Origin: Helicobacter_B zhangjianzhongii
Lineage (GTDB): Bacteria; Campylobacterota; Campylobacteria; Campylobacterales; Helicobacteraceae
Assembly (NCBI RefSeq): GCF_030249855.1
Contig: NZ_JANURN010000006.1
Span: forward strand, 1-64,000
Length of the DNA: 64,000 bases
Direction of reading: 5' to 3'
Part shown: positions 50,112 to 57,753 of the stretch, piece by piece
Numbering within the stretch: position 1 is the first letter of the stretch
Layout: every line of letters begins with the position of its first letter
The notes under the pieces: model-generated
Told to the model about the DNA's origin: nothing
What the model saw: the letters and a program-made list of their open reading frames with translations, nothing else
The model's database searches: none
Position numbers and translations under genes: made by a program

Positions 50112-52520
50112 CTAGAAATGCTTATGCAAGCAGGCAATGATCTCATAAATATTATCGATTTTGCCGCCCATAATGGTGCAAAAGCCCGGTATCCCATAGT
50201 CTTTGGCAAAGATTATGGGTCTGCCATCATCGATTTCATTGTGCGTGCGGAGTGTCTTTATCTCATAGAGGGAGTCGATGTATTGCAGCTTTGATAAGCT
50301 TGGGATATAGCGCATAGCATCGTGGCGCATAAGGGGGAATTTGGATTCTAGCTTGTATGGGGTTGTAGGGCTAGGGTGCAAGAGAGAATCTAGCAAGGCA
50401 TAAGGATCAGTATTGCCTAGTGCGGTGCTTGTCGTGCCACTCCACGCGCAATGCGGCGTATAGCGGACATGGCTTAGTGTGTAGCAATCTCTAGCAGGGT
50501 AGGGCATAAGGGAGAAAAACGCCCCATCCATAATGGTAAAGCTTATTTTAGACAAAGACTCTGGCGGGCGCACCAAAGCCATTTCTGTAAGCTCGTATTT
50601 GAGCGGGAGGGGCTGGAGATTTGATCTGTGCAAAAGGGCGTTGATCCCAGCATAAGTGCAGTTTAGCACAAGTGGGGCGTGGAAGATCTGCTCTCTTTGC
50701 GCGCTAGATTCTAGCACGCTCACCCCCACCTCCCCTTGATCGCTAAAGACTCGCAGAGCCTGTGTGTTTAGCGCGATTTGGATGCGATTTTTGCATAGGC
50801 TTTCTTGTAGGATTTGGCGCAGGATATTGGCGTTAAAGGCATATTCTTGCACGCAAAACACATCTTCTATCAGCGCATTATCGCACAATGATCGCGCCAT
50901 ATCACTTGCTGGCTCAATGGGGATAGAAAACTGCTTAAAAAGCCGATAAAACTGCGTGGCAGAAGTTTTGGAGCCGTATTTGGCTATGGCATAATATTTT
51001 TCAAAGCTGCTATCAATCGCAGGAGCAAACTCATCGCAAAATCGCGCAAAATGCCTAGCACTGCTTAGGGCGGTGCTAAGGGAGCGTGGGTAGTGGTAGC
51101 CATTATGCACGCGGGCTTGATTATGCACACTAGCACGCAGGAGCAAATCGCGCTCTTTTTCTATGAGAAGAAGCTTTTTGTGCGTGCGCGACATTGAGCT
51201 TGCGATATATGCGCCAAAGAAGCCGCCGCCGATGATAATGCAGTCGTAGTGTGTTGCAGCTTTTTTGGTTATGGGCGATTCAGCTTTTGGGCTAGAATCG
51301 TGGATTGCTTCGCCGTGCTTGTGCGATAGACCACCAAGTCTTATCTCCGCGCACGGCTTGCAAAGCCACGATTCTAGCTCCAAAATCTTAGAATCGCTGG
51401 GGCTTTGGGTTTGCGTGGCTTCATCGTCATTGCGAGACACTGCGCTAGCAGTGGCGCGGCAATCCACACATTCTGCGCTAGCAGAATGGCTTTCCCTAGA
51501 ATCCGCTTTTTTACTCTCATTGTAAGCTTTGCTTTGCCAAGTGTGGCAATCCCCAAAATCTACGGAATGACTACCCAAAACAAGCGAAGCATTCGGCATT
51601 AGCCGATGTTTCTTTAGTAAAGCTGAATCTAGCAAGCAGGCTGTCCTCTCACATATATTTGTATGCGCCACATAATGCACATTCTTAGCTAGATTATCGC
51701 TTGCTATGAAGCTCATAAATGTCGCTAGGCTATGGGCGAGATTATCCCCCTCATCAAAGATAGGCAGGCTGGATTCTAGGGCGTGGTCTGGGCTAGAATC
51801 CACATAAGAGAGTGGGGCTGGATCTAGCATATTGACTTGCAGGCAGGACTTTTTGCCAAAGAGCCTTAGCACTCTTTGGCGTTTGTGGCTAAGCAAGGAG
51901 CATTCTAGCGATATGGGGATAGATCTCTCCGCTTGCTTTGCGCATAGCCTAAGCCTAGCACTTAGCTTTTTTTGATCTAAAAACACGCATTCTTGCACTT
52001 CTACATCTGTGATAATGCCAAGCTCTTGCATTAGAGCAAAAACGCTTAGATAATGCACCCCTAGCACTTCAAGCACGCTTTCATTTTCATAAAATTTCCC
52101 ATATTGGGTGATTGTGGCGCAGATGGATTCTAGGGGCAAGCCTTGGCAAAGTAGCAGCGCGTGGCGGATCGATGGGCTTAGGGTGTAGATATAGTCGGTG
52201 AAAAGCACGCGGCTATGGGCTGTGGCTAGGGATACAAGCTCGCTGTATTCTTGGGCGTTGCTGGTGGCTGGCTTTTCTATGAATGTATGGCAGTGGGCTT
52301 GCAAGGCGGCTCTAGCTAGCTCAAAGTGCGAGTGCAAGGGCGTGGCGATGAAGCATAGATCTGCTTGGCGCAAAAGGGCAGGGAGGTCGCTTGTAGAGGT
52401 GTTGGCTATGGCTAGGATCTCGCAGTGCTTGGCGATATAGGGGCGTAGAATCTGCCCAAAGTATCCGCTGCCTATAAGCAGGGCTTTGTTGAAATTATGG
52501 GATTGTTGGCGTGGCTGCAT
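50112..52520 (-). CDS. Gfo/Idh/MocA oxidoreductase fused to FAD oxidoreductase by a repeat linker
   Basis: An 802-residue open frame with three parts. Residues 1-~293: NAD-binding Gfo/Idh/MocA-type dehydrogenase (IGSGYFGQILRPYI; FIATPLHSHFELARA; HTFIEKPATSN), as used for nucleotide-sugar changes. Residues ~294-421: peptide encoded by repeat modules (NASLVLGSHSVDFGDCHTWQ, then VDCRATASAVSRNDD, then SKILELESWLCKPCAEIRLG). Residues ~422-802: FAD-dependent oxidoreductase of the DAO type (YDCIIIGGGFFGAYIASSM). The two enzymes are normally separate proteins, so the repeat seems to have joined two genes. Whether the product is made as one chain is unknown. Confidence 0.75.
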   Translation of the reverse strand: MQPRQQSHNFNKALLIGSGYFGQILRPYIAKHCEILAIANTSTSDLPALLRQADLCFIATPLHSHFELARAALQAHCHTFIEKPATSNAQEYSELVSLATAHSRVLFTDYIYTLSPSIRHALLLCQGLPLESICATITQYGKFYENESVLEVLGVHYLSVFALMQELGIITDVEVQECVFLDQKKLSARLRLCAKQAERSIPISLECSLLSHKRQRVLRLFGKKSCLQVNMLDPAPLSYVDSSPDHALESSLPIFDEGDNLAHSLATFMSFIASDNLAKNVHYVAHTNICERTACLLDSALLKKHRLMPNASLVLGSHSVDFGDCHTWQSKAYNESKKADSRESHSASAECVDCRATASAVSRNDDEATQTQSPSDSKILELESWLCKPCAEIRLGGLSHKHGEAIHDSSPKAESPITKKAATHYDCIIIGGGFFGAYIASSMSRTHKKLLLIEKERDLLLRASVHNQARVHNGYHYPRSLSTALSSARHFARFCDEFAPAIDSSFEKYYAIAKYGSKTSATQFYRLFKQFSIPIEPASDMARSLCDNALIEDVFCVQEYAFNANILRQILQESLCKNRIQIALNTQALRVFSDQGEVGVSVLESSAQREQIFHAPLVLNCTYAGINALLHRSNLQPLPLKYELTEMALVRPPESLSKISFTIMDGAFFSLMPYPARDCYTLSHVRYTPHCAWSGTTSTALGNTDPYALLDSLLHPSPTTPYKLESKFPLMRHDAMRYIPSLSKLQYIDSLYEIKTLRTHNEIDDGRPIIFAKDYGIPGFCTIMGGKIDNIYEIIACLHKHF
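51275..51396 (-). repeat. Module D repeat inside the fused oxidoreductase gene
   Basis: Arms CTAGAATCGTGG and CCACGATTCTAG lie about 80 bases apart within a ~120-base unit. Read on the minus strand it gives DSKILELESW...EIRLGGLSHK...IHDSSPKAES, in the same frame as the copies at 54.8 and 58.6 kb. A GTCATTGCGAG...GCGCGGCAATCCA unit follows directly at 51428-51464. Confidence 0.85.
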
Positions 52521-52525
52521 TGGCT

Positions 52526-53926
52526 TTAGCTTTTATGGGCTAGGATCGCGCGGCGCAAGTGGCGTAGGCGGTAGATTTCTTTTAGGTAGATTCTAGCAAG
52601 CTTGGCTACTTGCACCTTTGAGCCTAGTGCGTCATCTTCCCAGCGCACGGGGATTTCTTCAATCTCTATGCCTAGGGCTTGGGCTTGGATAAGCATTTGT
52701 GCGCAGTAAAACCAGCTAGGATCATCGCTGCATTGTTGGCGCAAGAGTGCGGCTATATCGGCGCGGTAGAATTTAAACCCACACATCGCATCGCTAAAGC
52801 TTGTGTGTAAGGCGGCTTTGATGATGGTGTTGAGTGTCTTGGAGGTGAGCTCGCGCAGGAGCTTGCGTCCTATGACTTGCGAGCCTTGAAGCAGTCTTGA
52901 GCCTACGACTATGGGGTGTCCTTGGCATAGCTTGTCATAGACTTCAAGCAGGTGAGTAAGGTCGGTGGATAGGTCAATATCCATATAGCCGATAAACTCG
53001 CAAGGGCGTGGGAGGGAGGCGTTGTGATCTATGCCGGCTTGGATGGCGAGACCTACGCCTTTTTGGTTTAGGCGGAGGTATTGGATTTTTATGGATGGTT
53101 GGGCTTTTTTGGAGGGTTGGGCTTTGCGTGGTTTTGGCGTTGGCTTTTGGACTAGAATCGCGGATTGCTGCGGCGAGTCGGCGGTTACATACGCCCAAGT
53201 ATGCGCCCTTGACTCGCCTTGCAAAGCCACGATTCTAGCCTCAAAATCCTGCCGCCTATCTACTTGGCTACAAAACACATTTTGAGCGTTTTGGGCAAAA
53301 ATCCTAGAATCCTTTGCAGGCTCATTTAAATTTGCTTCGGTGCTAGAATCCTCGTTTGCTGCCGCCTTCGACTTGCTCATATTTGTGGCGTTTTCCCTAG
53401 AATCCACTTTTATGCTGTCATTGCGAGCGGACTTGTCCGCGTGGCAATCCATTGTTTCACGACTAGAATCCTTATTTTGTGTATGGATCGCCACGCTCGC
53501 TACACTCGCTCGCGATGACAATTCTTGCGTGGCTTGTTTCTCTGCTTGTTTCTCTTCAAAGATTCTAGGATTTCTAAAGAAACCTGCTTGCGTGCCCCCG
53601 CCTTGCACCGCTGTCGCTTGTTTTCTAAAGAAGCTTCGCTTTGCGGTATTGCTTTCGCAGTTTTTTGGGGATTTTAGGGTAGAGCTAGACTTGCGGTCTG
53701 CGGTTGCCCTAAAATCCCCAAAATCTGTGGAATGACTGCCCAAAGCTGAATCCCTTGTTAGCGACAAAGCGATTTCTTGCGTAGCATCACTAGATCCATT
53801 ATCAATAATCGTAAGCACACAGGGGATATTATGCTTGATCACAAATGCCGCAAGCGTGCGCACGCCAGATTCTAGGCGGTCTTGCTCATTGAGCACAGGT
53901 AGCAGGATATTTAGTGTCTTTGGCAT
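52526..53926 (-). CDS. GT2 glycosyltransferase (DPM1-like) with a 220-residue repeat-encoded insert
   Basis: A 466-residue family 2 glycosyltransferase. The fold starts normally (LNILLPVLNEQDRLESG; TIIDNGSSDATQEIALS, residues to ~57) and resumes at ~278 (IKIQYLRLNQKGVGLAIQAG; GYMDIDLSTDLTHLLE with the DxD region; then the acceptor half). The ~220 residues between are repeat modules: hairpin P4 read as STDFGDFRATADRKSSST, module C as SFFRKQATAVQGGGTQAGFF, then SVAIHTQNKDSS and MDCHADKSARND. Without the insert the protein would be about 245 residues, normal for DPM1-like enzymes. The insert falls between the second strand and helix of the GT-A fold, likely as a surface loop. The substrate is unknown. 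The ATG follows AAGGAG and overlaps the next gene's stop region. Confidence 0.75.
   Translation of the reverse strand: MPKTLNILLPVLNEQDRLESGVRTLAAFVIKHNIPCVLTIIDNGSSDATQEIALSLTRDSALGSHSTDFGDFRATADRKSSSTLKSPKNCESNTAKRSFFRKQATAVQGGGTQAGFFRNPRIFEEKQAEKQATQELSSRASVASVAIHTQNKDSSRETMDCHADKSARNDSIKVDSRENATNMSKSKAAANEDSSTEANLNEPAKDSRIFAQNAQNVFCSQVDRRQDFEARIVALQGESRAHTWAYVTADSPQQSAILVQKPTPKPRKAQPSKKAQPSIKIQYLRLNQKGVGLAIQAGIDHNASLPRPCEFIGYMDIDLSTDLTHLLEVYDKLCQGHPIVVGSRLLQGSQVIGRKLLRELTSKTLNTIIKAALHTSFSDAMCGFKFYRADIAALLRQQCSDDPSWFYCAQMLIQAQALGIEIEEIPVRWEDDALGSKVQVAKLARIYLKEIYRLRHLRRAILAHKS
53554..53654. repeat. Module C repeat, copy 1 (in the GT2 gene)
   Basis: About 101 bases that match 58941-59041 with one difference seen in the shared part. 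It contains TTTCTAAAGAAACCTGCTTG and TTTTCTAAAGAAGCTTCGC. On the minus strand both copies encode AKRSFFRKQATAVQGGGTQA in their host proteins. A degraded, reversed copy lies between genes at about 46478-46535. Confidence 0.85.
53663..53723. repeat. Hairpin repeat P4, 17-bp perfect arms, inside the GT2 gene
   Basis: TTTTGGGGATTTTAGGG (53663-53679) pairs perfectly with CCCTAAAATCCCCAAAA (53707-53723). It lies within coding sequence and is translated on the minus strand. The outer TTTTGGGGATTT matches the intergenic hairpin at 2480, while the inner arm matches that at 16913. Confidence 0.8.
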
Positions 53927-54732
53927 TAGGACTCCTTGATATTTGGCTCGACATAGTCTAGGACCACAGAGCTTTGCTCATCGATGATCTCATAGATGGC
54001 ATCTTTTTGCCGAAGTAAGATTATGCGCATATACTCGCCAAAAATACAGAGCATAGAAAATAGCCCGATATTGCTTAGCACCATATAGCTAGAAGTTGAG
54101 GTCCAGCCTTGGGCTATATGGGGCATAAAGTAAAATGAGATTATGATATATAGCCCATATAGTACATTAAAGATCGCAAAGCCCAAGCATAGCCCTGTGC
54201 CTAGCCGCAGCAGCTTATAAGAGCGACCAAAGAGCATATCAAGCCCTAGATTGATCGAATCTAGCAGGGATTTTTTGGGGATTTTGGTGGGGGTGTAGGG
54301 GTGCTCACAGATCTTTAGCGTGCTATCAAAATCGATAAATCGCAAAAGCTTAATATCATCTTGCGTGCGTAGTAGCACATTGATCGCCCTGCGCGATAGC
54401 ACGCAAAACTCGCTAAACTCCTCTCTATATGCCCCATCGCTAAAGGCTCGCAAGAGCTTGTAAAAGAGCTTTGAAGTGTATTTTTGCGCAAAGTTATAGG
54501 GCTTGCTTTTGCGCGTGGCTATGGTGATGTCATAATTATGGCAGGATTCTAGCATTGCAAGTGCGACTTCAAGCGGGTCGCTCTGCAAATCCATAAACAG
54601 CACATAATCCCCAATGCAATGCCGCAAGAAAATCTCATAAGCGATAGAGCCTAAACGCTTAGGGCTTCCAGCCATAGAGCGCACTTGCAGCACGCGGCAA
54701 TTTGGGATGGTGTGGGTTATGCTGTTAGTAAC

Positions 54733-54746
54733 GGGGGGGGGGGGGG
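54733..54746. repeat. Homopolymer G14 (C14 on coding strand)
   Basis: A run of 14 G inside the split GT2 gene, flanked by AGTAAC and TAATATTAGG. In the gene it encodes prolines. Fifteen or twelve would put the enzyme half in frame with the upstream insert; fourteen does not. Confidence 0.9.
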
Positions 54747-54754
54747 TAATATTA

Positions 54755-54876
54755 GGGATTCAGCTTGTGGGCTAGAATCGCGGATTTCATCGCCGCACTG
54801 CGTCAATAGACCTCTAGTCTTATTTTCCTTGTGCGGCTTGAAAAGCCACGATTCTAGCTCCACAATCTTAGAATCC
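54755..54876 (-). repeat. Module D repeat inside the split GT2 gene
   Basis: CTAGAATCGCGGATTTC and GCCACGATTCTAGCTC arms, read on the minus strand as DSKIVELESWLFKPHKENKT...EIRDSSPQAES. Same frame use as at 51.3 and 58.6 kb. The middle part (AATAGACCTCTAGTCTTATT) is the variant also seen at 4.3 and 60.5 kb. Confidence 0.85.
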
Positions 54877-55197
54877 TGCGCTGGCTCATTTAAATTTGCT
54901 TCGGTGCTAGAATCCATTTTTGCTTCCGCGTGCGAGTCGTTTAGATTTTTAGCATTTTTGGCAAAAATCTTAGAATCCTGCGCGGAGTTGTTTAAAATTT
55001 GAGCTTCCCTAGAATCCACTTTTTTATTGTCATTGCGAGACACTGCGCTAGCAGTGGCGTGGCAATCCATTGCTCCACGACTAGAATCCTTATTTTGTGT
55101 ATGGATCGCCACGCTCGCTCGCGATGACAGGAAAAGGGCTTCATCGGCTCGCGATGACGGAGAGCGTGTCGCTTGTGATGGCAAAGTGGATTCTAAT

Positions 55198-55204
55198 GGG
55201 GGGG
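55198..55204. repeat. Homopolymer G7 (C7 on coding strand)
   Basis: A shorter run at the junction of the N-terminal part and the insert of the split GT2 gene, flanked by GGATTCTAAT. The flank matches that of the tract at 55889 in the opposite orientation, so both runs may descend from one repeat type. Confidence 0.8.
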
Positions 55205-55386
55205 TTGTTTTCACTCTCTAGCGTAGGATTTAGCAGCACGATCTCAAAATACGCAAACCGCGCCCGCAATGCCTCATACAATGCCTGCAACGATGATAGA
55301 GAGAGATTATGGTGCAAAAGCGCGACAGAGATAATATGCTCTTTGGTTGATATATGCAAGATATTTGCCTTTTGTGGGATAGGGCA

Positions 55387-57642
55387 TTATAGCATAGATT
55401 TGTTGGGGGCGTTTTGGCAGGCGTTGTGATAGGTGGCAATGATGCGCTTCATATCATAGTTTGCACACACAAACTCCCTTGCATTTTGCCCCATAAGCTC
55501 TTTTGCCACAGAATCTAGCGCGATAAATGCCTGAAACGCCCCTGCTAGAGACTTTACATCTTGCACTTCACATAAAAAGCCATTAGAGTAGCCATTGTCA
55601 AACTCTCTTACTAAATGCTTGCAGCCACTTGCCTTGCTTGTGATGATTGCTTTACCCATACTCATTGCCTCTAGCAGAGATACACTCACCCCCTCTCTAT
55701 AGCTTGGCAGCACCACACAGGAGGCGGATTCTACAAATGGGCGGACATCTTTTGTCTCGCCTAGATACTCTATGATCCCCTGCCTTTCCCACGCTAGAAT
55801 CTGCTCTTTGCTTATCGCACTAGGATTGTTGCAATCGCTTGAGCCTAAGAGCTTAAAGCGGATTTTTAGCGACACGGCATTGTTTATGCCCCCCCCCCCA
55901 TTAGATTCTATCTTATTAGCCTTTTGCATAGATTCTTGCACCATTTTTGCCGCTTCTACAAACTCGCCCACGCCCTTATCCCAAAGCATTCTAGCCACGA
56001 GCAAAAAGACAATTTCCCCTTGTGTCTCTTGTGTTTGTAGTGCAGAATCCTTGCAAACCTTAGGAAAGAAATACTCCGTATCCACCCCCTCACTATCAAG
56101 CAAAAATGCCTGATCTTGTGCGATAAGCTTGTGGGATAAAAACTCTTGCTTGTCATCATTGTTTAAAAACCACACTTCTTGCGTGGCTTTAAGAGCAAAG
56201 CGATACATTTGACACACAATGAAGCGTAAAATACGCTTTTTAAGGCTACTTTTTTCACCCTTATCGTTGATGAATACATAGCCAAGCCCTGTAATGATAG
56301 CAATATTTGGGATTTTTAAGGCATTACACACGCTTGAAGAGTAAATAGCTGGTTTTATGGTGTAGTTAAACACAAGAGCTGGGCGTATGCGTCTTAAGAG
56401 CTTGTAGAGTGTATATGTGGTGCGGAAGTCTTTCAACGGATTGAGTGAGCGAGAATCTAGGCGGATATTATGCGTGGTAAAGCCCTCTTGGTTTAGGGAG
56501 CTTGTGCTTGCATCAAAGGGAGCGATGATATGGATAGCAAAGCCGCTTTTTTGCAAGGATTTTAGGACTTGGAGGCGGAAGTTATACATACCAAAGCAGG
56601 TATTACTAATGAAAACTAACTTTGGCGTTGGCTTTGCCGCGCTTTTGCGGGAGTCTGCGCGGTGGGCTTGCTCATTACCGCTTAGGTAAATCCCTTCGCC
56701 CACCGCTTGACAACCCACAAAATCATCGGCAAATCCTACCGCCTGCGACTTGCTCATATTTGTGGCGTTTTCGCTAGAATCCACTTTTTTTGTCGCTTGC
56801 GACTCGTTTAAACTTTGGGCGTTTTCCCTAGAATCCACTTTTTGAAAAACGGCGTTTTTATTGTCATTGCGAGCAAGCGCGCTAGCGTTTGCGTGGCAAT
56901 CCATAGATTTTGCGTTAGCAAAAAGAGCATTCCTAGAATCCACTTTTTTGCTCTCATTGTAAGCTTTGCTTTGCCAAGTGTGGCAATCCCCAAAATCTGC
57001 GGAATGATTACCCAAAACAAGCGAAGCGTTTGGCGTTAGCCGATGTTTCTTTAGTAAAGCTGAATCTCTCTTAGTAAAACTAGATTCTAGGATTGAAGTA
57101 ACTGCCCTTGTATAGTGTGCAATAACCCTTGATATACAGAAACGCCCTTTGACAAAAGCCCTAGCATTTGCTCCCATTTGTGTTAAAGTGTTTGGGGCTG
57201 TGTTTGGCAGTGTGTTTGAGGCAAGGAGAGTCATCGCAAGGCTTAGAGCGTGCGTGTCTTTAGGCGGGATAAGTATGCCATTTTGCCCGATAAGGAGATT
57301 TTCATAGGGTGTAAAAGGTGGGGCGACACACTCCTTGCACCCTGCGATATTTGTGGCAATGATTGCTTTGCCCATACTCATAGCTTCTAGCAAAACCCTA
57401 GGCACACCCTCTTTATATGAGCTTGGCAGCACCATGCAAGAGCTAGATTCTACAAAGGGGCGGACATCTTTTGTCTCTCCTAGATATTCTATAATCCCCT
57501 GCTTTTCCCACGCTAGAATCTGCTCTTTAGGTATCGCACTAGGATTGTTACAATCACTCGCGCCTAAGAGCTTAAATCTAGGGAGCTGAAATTTAGGGGG
57601 TTTAAGGTATTTGCGTGGGATTTTAGGCGGCATTGTATCCAC
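55387..57642 (-). CDS. Truncated GT4 joined by repeats to a complete GT4 glycosyltransferase
   Basis: A 751-residue frame. Residues 1-~182 are only the C-terminal (donor-binding) half of a GT4 enzyme (FKLLGASDCNNPSAIPKEQI; VRPFVESSSCMVLPSSYKEG). Residues ~183-338 are repeat-encoded (NASLVLGNHSADFGDCHTWQ; SMDCHANASALARNDN; KKVDSSENATNMSK). Residues ~340-751 form a full GT4 (VFISNTCFGMYNFRLQVLKS; FLLVARMLWDKGVGEFVEAA; then a near copy of the first half). A G11 run near residue 581 encodes NGGGG at the domain linker and is in frame here. The truncated half starts at GTG or a nearby ATG. Its N-terminal domain is missing upstream. Confidence 0.75.
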   Translation of the reverse strand: MDTMPPKIPRKYLKPPKFQLPRFKLLGASDCNNPSAIPKEQILAWEKQGIIEYLGETKDVRPFVESSSCMVLPSSYKEGVPRVLLEAMSMGKAIIATNIAGCKECVAPPFTPYENLLIGQNGILIPPKDTHALSLAMTLLASNTLPNTAPNTLTQMGANARAFVKGRFCISRVIAHYTRAVTSILESSFTKRDSALLKKHRLTPNASLVLGNHSADFGDCHTWQSKAYNESKKVDSRNALFANAKSMDCHANASALARNDNKNAVFQKVDSRENAQSLNESQATKKVDSSENATNMSKSQAVGFADDFVGCQAVGEGIYLSGNEQAHRADSRKSAAKPTPKLVFISNTCFGMYNFRLQVLKSLQKSGFAIHIIAPFDASTSSLNQEGFTTHNIRLDSRSLNPLKDFRTTYTLYKLLRRIRPALVFNYTIKPAIYSSSVCNALKIPNIAIITGLGYVFINDKGEKSSLKKRILRFIVCQMYRFALKATQEVWFLNNDDKQEFLSHKLIAQDQAFLLDSEGVDTEYFFPKVCKDSALQTQETQGEIVFLLVARMLWDKGVGEFVEAAKMVQESMQKANKIESNGGGGINNAVSLKIRFKLLGSSDCNNPSAISKEQILAWERQGIIEYLGETKDVRPFVESASCVVLPSYREGVSVSLLEAMSMGKAIITSKASGCKHLVREFDNGYSNGFLCEVQDVKSLAGAFQAFIALDSVAKELMGQNAREFVCANYDMKRIIATYHNACQNAPNKSML
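55889..55899. repeat. Homopolymer C11 (G11 on coding strand)
   Basis: It encodes glycines between the two Rossmann halves of the complete GT4. Eleven keeps the frame; a change of one or two would stop translation and lose the donor-binding half. Flank: ATTAGATTCTA, as at 55198. Confidence 0.9.
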
Positions 57643-57753
57643 CTAGCTTTGCTTGTAGGGCAAAAGAATTGTCTAAAGCAAAAGAAGCGAAGCGATAAGA
57701 TGGAGCAAAAGCAATATGATATGTGAGATAAAGCGGCTTAGACTCTAGCTCTG
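57643..57753. other. Gap between the GT4 and the GT4-GT2 fusion
   Basis: About 100 bases with no gene. With one more G in the adjacent tract the fusion protein would continue through most of this gap (ending in GGYNAA), so part of it can be coding. Confidence 0.5.

Larger units (their letters stand above)
53926..55359 (-). pseudogene. GT2-like glycosyltransferase split by two poly-C tracts; out of frame here
   Basis: Three frames make one gene. Part 1 (55359 to ~55205) is the N-terminus MHISTKEHIISVALLHHNLS...YFEIVLLNP. Part 2 (about 55214-54717) is a repeat-encoded insert of ~160 residues (ASVAIHTQNKDSSRG; DCHATASAVSRND; module D). Part 3 (from ~54750 to 53926) resumes the enzyme (THTIPNCRVLQVRSMAGSP) and ends with two membrane segments near residues 175 and 210 of that part. 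Parts 1 and 2 meet at C7 (6 or 9 C would join them); parts 2 and 3 meet at C14 (12 or 15 would join them). As sequenced no full product is made; part 3 alone has a GTG start at 54693. It looks like a phase-variable gene in the off state. Confidence 0.7.
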
